From: Listeria welshimeri serovar 6b str. SLCC5334
Lineage (GTDB): Bacteria > Bacillota > Bacilli > Lactobacillales > Listeriaceae
Assembly (NCBI RefSeq): GCF_000060285.1
Contig: NC_008555.1
Span: forward strand, 2,170,001 to 2,234,000
Direction of reading: 5' to 3'
Length of the DNA stretch: 64,000 nucleotides
The notes under the pieces are model-generated. The model saw only the letters and a list, made by a program, of their open reading frames with translations. It had not been told where the DNA came from and did not search any database. Shown piece after piece: positions 1 to 8,780 of this stretch. Numbering within the stretch: position 1 is the stretch's first letter; every line of letters starts with the position of its first letter. The position numbers and the translations under genes were made by a program.

Positions 1-997
1 TAGTTGTATTTTCTTCTTTTGAAGTGGTAGTTTTATTAGTTGCTTCCGACTTTTTTACGGTTTTTATTTTAACCTCTATAGTCGTCGGTTGAACCGATTT
101 TGCTCCTGTTGGAACAGGCACAGTTACTTCCTTGACTGTATCAGCTTTTATTTTTGTAACATCAATAGGAATCTCAATTTCTTTGATTTTATCAAGGACC
201 GTATCATCGCCTACAACGACTACTTCTACCTTATCCGGCGTCATACTGGATATTTCAATATCGCTTTCAGGTGTACCTTCTTGTTTGATTTTAATAGGAA
301 CAGATTTACCTACTTTTTTAACAGGCACAGTGACTTCGACTTCTTGCGGACTCACATCAACATCCAGTTTATTCAAATTACTGTCAAAAACGGAGACAGT
401 TGCTTTATCAGTGAATTCCGATTTGTGTTTCCCATCATTTTCGAGAGTAGCTTTTACATAAGCAATTTGTTCGATTGTATCTTTTGCTCCGGTAATAGAT
501 ATTTTTTTGGGATCAATAATTGGCGTTCCAGCTTGATATCCATCTGCCACAACTGATTTACTTAATTCTACATCTACAGAGAATTTTTTGGTTACTTTTT
601 CTTGCACGTTTACATTTACTGTAGCTGGATTTATTTTTACTTTTAGTCTGTCAGATGCGTCTTTTACTTTAAGCTTCACTTCTTGAGTGCCAATGGAAGC
701 ATTTTTCAAATCAGCATATACTGTGAAATCTTGCTGTGCTTTTGCAGATTGAACAATACTTCTTGGACCAGATAGCGTTACTGTAACTGTTTCTGGAACA
801 CCTGAAATATAAAGGTTCGTCTTATCATAATATACTTTTACTGGCACATTCTCGATAACCTCTGTATCACTGGATGACGTTGTTGAAAAAGTAGTGGCAT
901 TATTATTGTTTGCATTAACAGATGTAAAAAGGATGGCTGCGAGTAACAATGCGATAATTCGAATTGACCACTTGTTATTTAAAATTCGGTCCATCAT
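1..997 (-). CDS. cdaR: CdaR (YbbR-domain regulator of the c-di-AMP cyclase), 3' end beyond window
   Basis: This is an open frame on the minus strand with no stop down to base 1, so the C-terminus lies outside the window. It starts MMDRILNNKW, followed by one hydrophobic segment (about residues 11-27) and then repeated beta-rich YbbR domains of about 85 residues, ending in a Thr/Lys/Glu-rich stretch. CdaR is a membrane-anchored extracytoplasmic protein that binds CdaA and tunes c-di-AMP synthesis. The ATG at 997 overlaps the cdaA stop by four bases (ATGA) and has a GGAGG site nine bases upstream; the next ATG (994) is an alternative start. Coupling to cdaA is the conserved Firmicute arrangement, with glmM usually next, beyond the edge. 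Confidence 0.93.
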   Translation of the reverse strand, partial: MMDRILNNKWSIRIIALLLAAILFTSVNANNNNATTFSTTSSSDTEVIENVPVKVYYDKTNLYISGVPETVTVTLSGPRSIVQSAKAQQDFTVYADLKNASIGTQEVKLKVKDASDRLKVKINPATVNVNVQEKVTKKFSVDVELSKSVVADGYQAGTPIIDPKKISITGAKDTIEQIAYVKATLENDGKHKSEFTDKATVSVFDSNLNKLDVDVSPQEVEVTVPVKKVGKSVPIKIKQEGTPESDIEISSMTPDKVEVVVVGDDTVLDKIKEIEIPIDVTKIKADTVKEVTVPVPTGAKSVQPTTIEVKIKTVKKSEATNKTTTSKEENTT

Positions 998-1815
998 TCG
1001 CTTTTGCCTCCTTTCCATTTAGAAAAGATAGAAGGTTTCTTAGCAGTTACTGTGACAAGCTCTTTTAGAAGAATTTTATGTAACTCTTCTTCTGAAACAT
1101 CACGGAAAAGTTCTCCGCTTTTAGTCAGTGAAATCCCACCTGTTTCTTCAGAGACAACAATTGTAATACTATCTGTTACTTCACTAATACCGAGTGCAGC
1201 CCGGTGACGTGTTCCAAGTTCTTTAGATAAGAACGGACTATCAGAAAGTGGTAAGTAACTTGCTGCTGAAGCAATTTCATTTCCTTTGATAATAACCGCA
1301 CCATCATGAAGCGGTGTATTAGGAATGAAAATATTAATTAATAATTGAGAAGAAATTTTTGCATTGAGCGGAATCCCTGTTTCGATATAATCATCCATCC
1401 CTGTATCACGTGCTACTGAAATTAGTGCACCAATACGACGTTTCGCCATGTATTGAGTGGATTTTTCGATAGATTCAATTAGATGATGCTGTTCTCGTTC
1501 GATTCTTGAACCGTAACGGGTAAAAATATTGCCTCGACCAAGTGTCTCTAACGCACGGCGTAATTCCGGTTGGAAGATAATTATAATTGCGAGAAATCCC
1601 CAAGTAAGCATCTGATCCGTAATCCATTCTACTGTTTGAAGACCAAAAAATCCGCTTAATAGTTTAACTGCAATGATAATAAAAATACCTTTTAATAATT
1701 GTACTGCTTTAGTACCTCGGATTAACATGATCACTTTATAAATTACAAACCATACGACAAGAATATCTACAATATTTGCTAGATAATGCAATATCGACAT
1801 ATTGGAAAAATCCAT
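994..1815 (-). CDS. cdaA: Diadenylate cyclase CdaA (DacA), makes c-di-AMP
   Basis: The product is a 273-residue membrane-bound diadenylate cyclase that condenses two ATP into c-di-AMP, the essential Listeria second messenger for osmotic, K+ and cell-wall control. Three N-terminal membrane helices occupy residues ~10-100, then the DAC domain carries the two diagnostic motifs DGA (in LHDGAVIIKG, ~171) and RHR (in GTRHRAALG, ~203). The reading frame extends ten codons upstream, but the start is set at the ATG in front of DFSNMS, because a GGAGGTGA site lies just before it. It is translationally coupled to cdaR. Length and motifs are normal for the family. Confidence 0.97.
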   Translation of the reverse strand: MDFSNMSILHYLANIVDILVVWFVIYKVIMLIRGTKAVQLLKGIFIIIAVKLLSGFFGLQTVEWITDQMLTWGFLAIIIIFQPELRRALETLGRGNIFTRYGSRIEREQHHLIESIEKSTQYMAKRRIGALISVARDTGMDDYIETGIPLNAKISSQLLINIFIPNTPLHDGAVIIKGNEIASAASYLPLSDSPFLSKELGTRHRAALGISEVTDSITIVVSEETGGISLTKSGELFRDVSEEELHKILLKELVTVTAKKPSIFSKWKGGKSE

Positions 1816-1865
1816 CACTTCACCTCCGTGCCTCTTGTAAACCATTTATGTCAAATGTAGTTCAC

Positions 1866-1896
1866 TTTCTTTATTATAGCATAAGAGCCACTATGG
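1866..1896 (-). promoter_or_regulatory. Candidate sigma-A promoter of cdaA
   Basis: On the minus strand TATGCTATAAT (TATAAT at 1878-1873) gives a perfect -10 with an extended TGn element. The -35 hexamer 17 bases upstream is poor (TTTTTC), as is common for extended -10 promoters. It lies about 60 bases before the cdaA start codon. Confidence 0.5.
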
Positions 1897-1969
1897 AAAA
1901 AGCAATCGTCCCGTCTGAAATTGGAAAGATTTGTTAAGAAAAAATTCCTTCCTCTTTCATTTGAATTAT

Positions 1970-3265
1970 TTATAAAACTATACCGTAAATTTTTTTAATG
2001 CCCATATTAGTAATATTACTGCGTGTTGTTCCATTATTCGATACTTCAATTTTAACTGCACGATCATTTTTAAAAGAAGTTAAATCATCATTAAAGTTGG
2101 CGGCATATTCGTACATATCTACATTAGTTCCACTTGTATCACCAATATTACTTGAAGCAAAAATAAATGATTTAGAAGCCTCAAATAGTTTAGGTGATAC
2201 AAGTTTAGAAGCAGTTGTATAACCACCGCCTGATTCTAGAACTACTTGAACCATATCAAAATTATTTAATGTTTCACGTAATTTAAATGTTGTAGTTAAA
2301 TCACCCTTAGTACTTTGATCAAAAATTACTTCCGTTCGTTTACGATTTAAAATCAGATTTCTTAAACTTTCAATTTCTGTTTCTACGTCTTCACTATTAT
2401 TTTCTACAAGATCAAATGCTCTATTCATACGATTCCCTGCTCCTCCTAAGGCATATCCTACTACAATATGCTTTTTGTTATTTTTATAATATACGCAAAC
2501 ATTTTCTGGCTCTGCGAAATTACTTTCTGTGGGTTGCATTGCTTTTGTATTGAATTTAAAAGTTGTTTGATACACACGTTTTCCAGTTACTACATCTACA
2601 CAAGTTAATTGTTTAGGTTCTTCCCCGCCTCCAGTACCAGAAGATGTATATAAATATGGAAAGTCTAAGGCACAACCTTGATATACATATGCGTCATTTG
2701 CTTCGGTAGCCTTTACTTTATAGAGCACTTCAAGCTTTCCTTCTCTTACAGAAGAAGCACGCACGATTCTAATGTTAAATGTTTTCGGGTCTCCACCTGA
2801 ATGGAAGACTAACATATCATTCTTTAAATCGCCTGAGATACGATTATAACTACCACTCTCTACCTTCGAAATGAAAAAACTGGACTCAGTTCCCTTTAAA
2901 ATTTTATTGCTTTCATAGGGGTAACGAACTACTTCCCACTTATTGTTTATTTTATAAGCGGACCAAATATACATTTTTTTACTTGCTACATCATAATCAA
3001 GTGCAATATTCGTTCCATGTCCGCCGTTTAAACACCACATTTGATCAATGTATTTTCCTTTTAGATCTGTTCTCGTAATGTTATACGATTCTCCTGCTCC
3101 GGCATCAGTCATTTTTTTACCACTATACTGCTGCGTCCAATAAATCATATTTCGTTCATAATCAACAGAAACTGATTGCATTACACGAGCGTTGAAATCG
3201 ACATTATGTTTAGGTATTGACGCCAGAATGGTTGCCTCATTTTCTGTTACTTTCAAATTCGCCAT
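1970..3265 (-). CDS. TagC / phage receptor-binding-protein-like beta-propeller protein (helveticin J-like)
   Basis: A 431-residue protein with no signal peptide, membrane segment or sorting signal. It resembles, by recall of family character, the beta-propeller of phage P68-type receptor-binding proteins, Bacillus TagC/DinC and the helveticin J bacteriocins: VMQSVSVDYERNMIYWTQQY near the N-terminus, recurrent aromatic blade motifs, and an ENVCVYYKNNKKHIVVGYA segment near residue 265. The last ~110 residues look like a tail-fibre type beta domain ending KKIYGIVL. An AAAGGAG site precedes the ATG. It stands alone between cdaA and malP with no phage genes nearby, and no clear terminator follows its stop. 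The function is unknown: a domesticated tail-fibre module, a bacteriocin-like protein or a teichoic-acid-related protein are all possible. Confidence 0.7.
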   Translation of the reverse strand: MANLKVTENEATILASIPKHNVDFNARVMQSVSVDYERNMIYWTQQYSGKKMTDAGAGESYNITRTDLKGKYIDQMWCLNGGHGTNIALDYDVASKKMYIWSAYKINNKWEVVRYPYESNKILKGTESSFFISKVESGSYNRISGDLKNDMLVFHSGGDPKTFNIRIVRASSVREGKLEVLYKVKATEANDAYVYQGCALDFPYLYTSSGTGGGEEPKQLTCVDVVTGKRVYQTTFKFNTKAMQPTESNFAEPENVCVYYKNNKKHIVVGYALGGAGNRMNRAFDLVENNSEDVETEIESLRNLILNRKRTEVIFDQSTKGDLTTTFKLRETLNNFDMVQVVLESGGGYTTASKLVSPKLFEASKSFIFASSNIGDTSGTNVDMYEYAANFNDDLTSFKNDRAVKIEVSNNGTTRSNITNMGIKKIYGIVL

Positions 3266-3288
3266 TGTCCAATCTCCTTTTACATGTA

Positions 3289-3302
3289 TTATCAGCTGAT
3301 AA
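3289..3302. promoter_or_regulatory. Perfect palindrome in the leader of the beta-propeller gene
   Basis: TTATCAGCTGATAA is a perfect 14-bp inverted repeat, 24 bases upstream of the start codon and just downstream of a TATACT-like -10. The position would suit a repressor operator. It does not resemble a LexA or cre site, and I do not recognise a cognate regulator. Confidence 0.4.
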
Positions 3303-3350
3303 ACTAAGTATATGGTAGATTCATTTTCTAAAAGTATCGAAAAAGTATCA

Positions 3351-3387
3351 TATAAAAAACTCGCATCAGGCTATCTGATACGAGTTT
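3351..3387 (-). terminator. Rho-independent terminator of the maltose operon
   Basis: The arms AAACTCG-C-ATCAG and CTGAT-A-CGAGTTT form a 12-bp stem with one mismatch and a 5-base loop. It is followed on the minus strand by TTTTTTATA. It lies just after the maltose phosphorylase stop. Confidence 0.85.
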
Positions 3388-3395
3388 CCCACTTG

Positions 3396-5657
3396 TTATT
3401 TGGTTATTTTTAAGGTTGATTTCAGTTCATGTAGTTCTCCGTATACATTGATTTCAAAAGTTTCACCAGTCAGAAGTGTGATTTCTACACTATTTCCTTC
3501 CACTTTTACCTCGATTAAACGATCACGGAAGTTAATTTTGAAACGATAATTTTCCCAACCATGTGGTAAGAATGGTGCAAAGCTTAATTGTCCTGATGTT
3601 ACTCGCATTCCGGCAAAACCTTGTACGATTGATAACCAGCTTCCTGCCATGGATGTAATATGCAAGCCATCTTCTGTATCATTATTAATGTTATCAAGAT
3701 CAAGTCTAGCCGTCCGCTGATAAAGTTCTACTGCCTTATCAGATTTACCAATTTCTGCTGCTAAAACTGCATGCACAGCTGGTGACAAACTTGATTCATG
3801 GACAGTTAATGGCTCGTAAAATTCAAAGTTGCGTTGTTTTGTATCAAAGTCAAAGTCTTCATGAAATAAATATAATCCTTGAAGTACATCTGCTTGTTTA
3901 ATAAAGCAAGAACGTAAAATTTTATCCCATGACCAGTTTTGGTTAATTGGCATATCTTCCGCTTTCAAAGTATCTGTGGAACGTAACTCTTTATCTAAAA
4001 ATGTATCATGTTGCACAAAAATCTGCCATTTCTCATCAAAAGGATAGTACATTCTGTGTTCGATATCTTCCCACTTAGCGATTTCATACTCGGTAACACC
4101 AAGACGTTTCTTCGCAGCTGCGTCAAGGTTTTCCATTGTGTATCTGATAGTCCAAGCCGCGATGTAGTTTGTATACCAATTATTGCTGACATTATTATCG
4201 TATTCATTTGGGCCGGTAACACCGTGAATCATATACTTATCCAAACGTTCAGATAAATGAACTCGGTCAGCCCAGAAACGGGTGATTTCAGTTAAAACTT
4301 CGATACCATCTGTTTTTAAATACGAATCATCCCCAGTGTAGTTGGTGTAGTTATAAATCGCATAAGCAATTGCGCCATTACGGTGAATTTCTTCAAACGT
4401 GATTTCCCATTCATTATGACACTCCACACCAGTGAACGTTACCATCGGATAAAGAGCGCCACCCAAACCGATTTTTTGCGCATTGATTTTGGCACCATCT
4501 AATTGGTCATGACGATATTTAAGTAGGTTATGACTAACTGATTTATCCGTTAATGACAAATACATTGGAAGTGCAAATGCTTCTGCATCCCAGTATGTTG
4601 CTCCACCATACTTCTCGCCTGTGAATCCTTTAGGGCCTATGTTTAATCTTGCATCCTCGCCGTAATAAGTCGCAAATAATTGGAAAATATTAAAACGAAT
4701 TCCTTGTTGCGCGGAATCATCGCCCGCAATTTCTACATCCGCTTTATCCCAGCGTTCTCGCCATCCTGCCACATGTGCTTTTAAAAGTTCTTCATATGTG
4801 TTTTTTGCAATACTTTTTAAGATTTTTTCTCCTGCTAAAAGAATCTTGTCTTCTTCAAAATCACGTGATGTAGTGATTACTACGCGTTTTTCTATTTGCG
4901 CCACTTCATTTGCATGGAGATCGAATAAATAATGGTTTTCAGTGTAAAGAGCTTTTGTCTGGTTTGATTCATTGGTCGAATTAGTCTTATTTTCCATCAC
5001 TGCAGAAACCGTAAAACGTGGTGTGCCAAAATTATTTGGGATAGTTTTTGTAATAAGAGATCCGTGATTGGTCGATGAAGCTTTTTCGACTTCTTGCCAG
5101 AACATTTCTTCATAGTTGGCATCTTCATTTTGTACATTACCATCTAAAAAGGATGTTAATTCAACTTTTGCTGGGGTTAAAGCTTCTACGTGATAACGAA
5201 TAACAGCGAGTTCTTTCGTTGCGACACTCAGAAAACGTTCTGCTACAATACGAAACGTTTTATCCTTTTTAACTACAGTGAATTGTCGTCTTAACACGCC
5301 TTTTTCCATATCTAATACAAGTTCAAAATCGCTTATCTCATCTACAAATAAATCGAGTTTTTCACCGTCAAGACGTACTTCAATCCCGATGAAATTAAGG
5401 CCATTTATAACTTTACCAAAATAATCTGGATAGCCATTTTTCCACCAACCAACTCTTGTTTTATCTGGAAACCACACACCTGCATAATAAGTTCCAATAT
5501 GGCCATCGCCGGAGTATCCTTCTTCAAAATTCCCGCGCATCCCCATGTATCCATTACCGAGTGAAGTTAGGCTTTCTTGCAAACGTTTATTTTCTTTATC
5601 TAGTTTGGTTGTCCGTAATGTCCATGGTTCGATTTCAAATAATTGCTTCTGTGCCAT
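3396..5657 (-). CDS. malP: Maltose phosphorylase, glycoside hydrolase family 65
   Basis: A 753-residue GH65 enzyme, the normal family length. It phosphorolyses maltose to beta-glucose-1-phosphate and glucose in the cytoplasm, conserving the bond energy. The family acid/base glutamate lies in [15 protein letters not shown] (~480), and the phosphate-binding region with [11 protein letters not shown] follows in the second half of the catalytic domain. The N-terminus has the typical [14 protein letters not shown] motif. The start has an AGGAGG site eight bases upstream. It is the last gene of the mal operon and is followed by a terminator, so imported maltose or maltodextrin products are processed by the gene set that imports them. 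Trehalose or kojibiose phosphorylase is possible in principle; the operon argues for maltose. Confidence 0.92.
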   Translation of the reverse strand: MAQKQLFEIEPWTLRTTKLDKENKRLQESLTSLGNGYMGMRGNFEEGYSGDGHIGTYYAGVWFPDKTRVGWWKNGYPDYFGKVINGLNFIGIEVRLDGEKLDLFVDEISDFELVLDMEKGVLRRQFTVVKKDKTFRIVAERFLSVATKELAVIRYHVEALTPAKVELTSFLDGNVQNEDANYEEMFWQEVEKASSTNHGSLITKTIPNNFGTPRFTVSAVMENKTNSTNESNQTKALYTENHYLFDLHANEVAQIEKRVVITTSRDFEEDKILLAGEKILKSIAKNTYEELLKAHVAGWRERWDKADVEIAGDDSAQQGIRFNIFQLFATYYGEDARLNIGPKGFTGEKYGGATYWDAEAFALPMYLSLTDKSVSHNLLKYRHDQLDGAKINAQKIGLGGALYPMVTFTGVECHNEWEITFEEIHRNGAIAYAIYNYTNYTGDDSYLKTDGIEVLTEITRFWADRVHLSERLDKYMIHGVTGPNEYDNNVSNNWYTNYIAAWTIRYTMENLDAAAKKRLGVTEYEIAKWEDIEHRMYYPFDEKWQIFVQHDTFLDKELRSTDTLKAEDMPINQNWSWDKILRSCFIKQADVLQGLYLFHEDFDFDTKQRNFEFYEPLTVHESSLSPAVHAVLAAEIGKSDKAVELYQRTARLDLDNINNDTEDGLHITSMAGSWLSIVQGFAGMRVTSGQLSFAPFLPHGWENYRFKINFRDRLIEVKVEGNSVEITLLTGETFEINVYGELHELKSTLKITK

Positions 5658-5672
5658 ACTAAAACCTCCTAT

Positions 5673-6506
5673 TTAGCGACTAGCAGCCATACTTTTTTCA
5701 CTAGTCTTATAAAATCTTGTCTTTAAAAATGTCCATGCTATCATTAACACCATTCCAAGCGACTGAACAGCCATAATAATTGTAATATCAAAGTAAATGA
5801 AACCAATAATGCAAGCTGTCATCACCGGAATTCCCAGTGCATTTAGTGTTAAATTAAATGATTCTTTGAAAGAAGCAATACTTGAAAAACTGCTCCGTTT
5901 TGTCATCCAAATGAAAAGCGTCGTAAATACAGCTAACATAAGTGAACTAACGAAAATAATCGAGCCAATCATCAGCACCATTGATAAGAAAACAAATGCT
6001 TGATTTTCTAAATACCACTGCGCGGAAACCCAATCAACAAGCGCTTCTCCTGATGTAATTCCGCTCAAAGTCGCATCTTTTGGATAGCTTACTTCAAACG
6101 TATAGCCACTTGCATCTGTAAGCGTCATTTCTCGTTCTTTGAAGTTAATCACATTCTTCGCTCCAGCAAGTTCTCTTTTCGTTAAATTCACACCAGCTAC
6201 ACCGTTTGCTGATTTTTCGACGATATGCGCATTTTGATCGGTTAATTCTCCTTTTTCGAGCGCCAGTCCACTAACCTCCGTCGCTAATTGATCCGTACCA
6301 AGAGTCGCCATTTCCGGCATTAAACTGGGTAAATCAAAACTCGATTGGTTGGCAAAGTGCGCGGAAACAGGTAACAACAGTAGCGCATTTAAGAAAATAA
6401 ATACGATAACCATTTGCCAATATTTGAGTACCTTCCGTCCTTCAAAAATCGCCGTTGGTCCAAGCGTGCTTTTAACATATTGAATGATAAATGGAACTTT
6501 TTTCAT
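5673..6506 (-). CDS. DUF1189 membrane protein of the maltose operon (MalA/YvdJ-like)
   Basis: A 277-residue membrane protein with one N-terminal helix (~25-45), an extracytoplasmic middle part of ~120 residues and three or four C-terminal helices. It belongs to the DUF1189 family (B. subtilis YvdJ), whose genes sit in maltose operons downstream of malG. No biochemical role is established. The frame opens nine codons earlier, but MKKVPFIIQYVKSTLG at 6506 is the family start and has an AAAGG sequence upstream. The gene lies between malG and the phosphorylase gene with short gaps. Confidence 0.8.
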   Translation of the reverse strand: MKKVPFIIQYVKSTLGPTAIFEGRKVLKYWQMVIVFIFLNALLLLPVSAHFANQSSFDLPSLMPEMATLGTDQLATEVSGLALEKGELTDQNAHIVEKSANGVAGVNLTKRELAGAKNVINFKEREMTLTDASGYTFEVSYPKDATLSGITSGEALVDWVSAQWYLENQAFVFLSMVLMIGSIIFVSSLMLAVFTTLFIWMTKRSSFSSIASFKESFNLTLNALGIPVMTACIIGFIYFDITIIMAVQSLGMVLMIAWTFLKTRFYKTSEKSMAASR

Positions 6507-6533
6507 TGATATCACAGCCTTTTTAAAAATCAA

Positions 6534-7385
6534 TTATCCTTTTGTTCCACCAGCTGTTAAGCCAGAAACAAAATTCTTTTGTAAGAAGAAGAACAGTAAA
6601 CAAATAGGTAGCGCGGCTAAGATCGCTCCTGCTGCAAATAAAGCTACTTTTTGTTGTTGCGGATTGGCAATAAACGTTTGAAGTCCAACGGCTATCGTCA
6701 AGTTTTCCGGCGTTCTGAGTAGGAATTTTGCAAGTAAGAAATCACCAAATGGGCCCATAAATGCCCAGAGAGCTTGAACTGCAATCATTGGTCTTACAAG
6801 TGGTAAAATAATTTGAGCAAAAATCCGGAAATGCCCTGCGCCATCAAGTTTGGCAGATTCATCTAAATCACGGGGAACAGTATCGAAATAACCTTTCATT
6901 AACCAAGTGTTCATCGGGATACCTCCGCCGATATAAATCAATGTTAAGAACCAATATTGATCTAGAGCACCCAGCAGCATTGCTAAAACGTAAAATGCTG
7001 TAAGAGCTGCCATTGTGGGCACCATTTGAATAATTAAGAAGAACACCAAACTATTTTTACGACCTTTAAAACGGTAACGGCTATATGTATAACCGGCAAG
7101 TGTCACAATCGTTACTTGCATAATCATCGTAACAACAGCGATAATCAGTGTATTTTTGTACCAATCCAAATACAATGTTTCATTAAATAATCTCGTGAAA
7201 TTATTTAGTGTCCAACTATCCGACCATTCAAGCGTAAATGCCGCGATATTCCCTGGTTTAAAGGCAGAAGATGCAGTTATTAGAATCGGATACAAAATAA
7301 TAATCGTTAGGACGGTCAAAAATAAATATGTGAAAAACTGGGTCAAAAACTTTGTTGTCCGCTGATCTTTCATAAAGTCTCTCAT
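6534..7385 (-). CDS. malG: Maltose/maltodextrin ABC transporter permease MalG
   Basis: A 283-residue inner permease with six predicted membrane segments. The cytoplasmic EAA loop that contacts the ATPase reads [21 protein letters not shown] (~190-210), matching the EAA-G---I-LP signature. Its start directly follows the malF stop (TAA, then ATG), with GGAGATG as ribosome site. It works with MalF and the lipoprotein MalE. No ATPase gene is present in the operon, so a shared MsmX-type ATPase encoded elsewhere is the likely energy source, as in other Firmicutes. Confidence 0.93.
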   Translation of the reverse strand: MRDFMKDQRTTKFLTQFFTYLFLTVLTIIILYPILITASSAFKPGNIAAFTLEWSDSWTLNNFTRLFNETLYLDWYKNTLIIAVVTMIMQVTIVTLAGYTYSRYRFKGRKNSLVFFLIIQMVPTMAALTAFYVLAMLLGALDQYWFLTLIYIGGGIPMNTWLMKGYFDTVPRDLDESAKLDGAGHFRIFAQIILPLVRPMIAVQALWAFMGPFGDFLLAKFLLRTPENLTIAVGLQTFIANPQQQKVALFAAGAILAALPICLLFFFLQKNFVSGLTAGGTKG

Positions 7386-8693
7386 TTACATCATCTCCTC
7401 GTTCCCAAAGGCATTCGTTTTCTTAAAGGCAATCATCGAAACAGTAATAACGATAATTGAAATAAGTAACGTCACCGCAGCAGCTACAGCATATTGAGGT
7501 GAAGTACCTGTCGTTAATTTATAAATCCACGAAATTAAGATATCGGTTGATCCAGCGCCTGCTCCGACACTTCCGGGACCACCTTCATTGAATAAGTAAA
7601 TAATCGAAAAGTTATTGAAGTTAAACGTATACTGGGTAATAAATACAGGAGCTGTTACAAATAAAATCATTGGTAAGGTGATTTTGCGGAAACGTTGCAT
7701 TGCACTCGCTCCATCAATTCTCGCTGCTTCGTAAAGCTCACCAGGAATAGCTTGAAGTACCCCAGTTACCATGACATAAATATACGGGAAACCAAGCCAC
7801 CCTTGGATACTAATTAGCGCCACTTTTGTCCAGAAAGGATCTGTTTTCCAAGCGATCGCATTGATATCAACAAATGGCAAATGGTTTAGAAGTGGAATGA
7901 CCTGCGAGTTGATAGCTCCAATACTGTCATTAAACATATTTGAAAAACTCATGATTGTAATAAAAGCAGGGACCGCCCAAGGAAGTAAGAAAACTACTCC
8001 AAAAAGACGTTTTCCTTTAATAAAGCTTTGATTCGCAACAATCGCTGTAAACACCCCAACAACAATTTGTAAGGAAGTTGCACAAATGGTCCAAACAAGT
8101 GTCCACGAGAACACACTTAGGAACGTGTCACGATACGAACTTAGGAAGAAAATATTAAAGAAGTTCTTAAATCCAATCCAGTCAATTAAGTTTGCTGGCG
8201 GAATATGATAAAAGTCATAGTTAGTAAATGCCATGAAAAGTGTTACAAGAACTGGAAAAATAATAACAAAAGTCATCACCAGATATGCCGGCAACGTGAG
8301 TAAGTAAGGGAATCCTTTGTCGAGCATATTTTTTATAATAGCAAGAGCAGATTGGTTCACAGTTTCACCAAGATTCCACTGTATAGCCACACGTCTTGCA
8401 TCGAAAATATTTATAAACCAAAAGCCTATAAATAATAATGTCACAATTAATTGTAAAGTACCTTCAATCATTAAGAATAAGGAATGGTCCACACCTGGCA
8501 CAGTTCCAAGGGTGACAAGGCCAATCAGCGCATTCAGCCCAACTGCAAAAAATTCTATGATAAACAAAGCAAATAGTGCAAAAAAGACAATTCCTTTAAA
8601 ATTTTGCTTATTATAAAATTGACCGAGTCCCGGAATGATTGATAACAAAGTCGCTTGACGAACATTTTTAATTTGTTTCTGTTCTAGTTTCAT
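7386..8693 (-). CDS. malF: Maltose/maltodextrin ABC transporter permease MalF
   Basis: A 435-residue permease with eight predicted membrane helices. The N-terminal ~120 residues (GLGQFYNKQNFKGIVFFALF and on) form an extra hydrophobic domain typical of Gram-positive MalF. The EAA loop is ELYEAARIDGASAMQRFRKI (~320-340). The gene follows malE after an 87-base gap that contains a hairpin and T-run; malG follows without a gap. It forms the heterodimeric channel with MalG. Confidence 0.93.
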   Translation of the reverse strand: MKLEQKQIKNVRQATLLSIIPGLGQFYNKQNFKGIVFFALFALFIIEFFAVGLNALIGLVTLGTVPGVDHSLFLMIEGTLQLIVTLLFIGFWFINIFDARRVAIQWNLGETVNQSALAIIKNMLDKGFPYLLTLPAYLVMTFVIIFPVLVTLFMAFTNYDFYHIPPANLIDWIGFKNFFNIFFLSSYRDTFLSVFSWTLVWTICATSLQIVVGVFTAIVANQSFIKGKRLFGVVFLLPWAVPAFITIMSFSNMFNDSIGAINSQVIPLLNHLPFVDINAIAWKTDPFWTKVALISIQGWLGFPYIYVMVTGVLQAIPGELYEAARIDGASAMQRFRKITLPMILFVTAPVFITQYTFNFNNFSIIYLFNEGGPGSVGAGAGSTDILISWIYKLTTGTSPQYAVAAAVTLLISIIVITVSMIAFKKTNAFGNEEMM

Positions 8694-8730
8694 TTTGTTA
8701 CCCTCAATTCTAGATATAGATTCACTAGCT

Positions 8731-8772
8731 AAGTAGAAAAAAATGGCGGAGCGCGCTATCTTTGCCCCGCCA
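8731..8772 (-). terminator. Hairpin with T-run between malE and malF (partial terminator)
   Basis: On the minus strand TGGCGGGGC and GCTCCGCCA pair with one mismatch, and ATTTTTTTC follows. It lies directly after the malE stop, inside the operon. Such leaky terminators usually let the binding protein be made in excess over the permeases. Confidence 0.7.
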
Positions 8773-8780
8773 AATTATCA

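Noticed and set aside
89-556. Two plus-strand frames at the left edge
   Set aside because: They are shadows of cdaR, which is open on the minus strand to the window edge.
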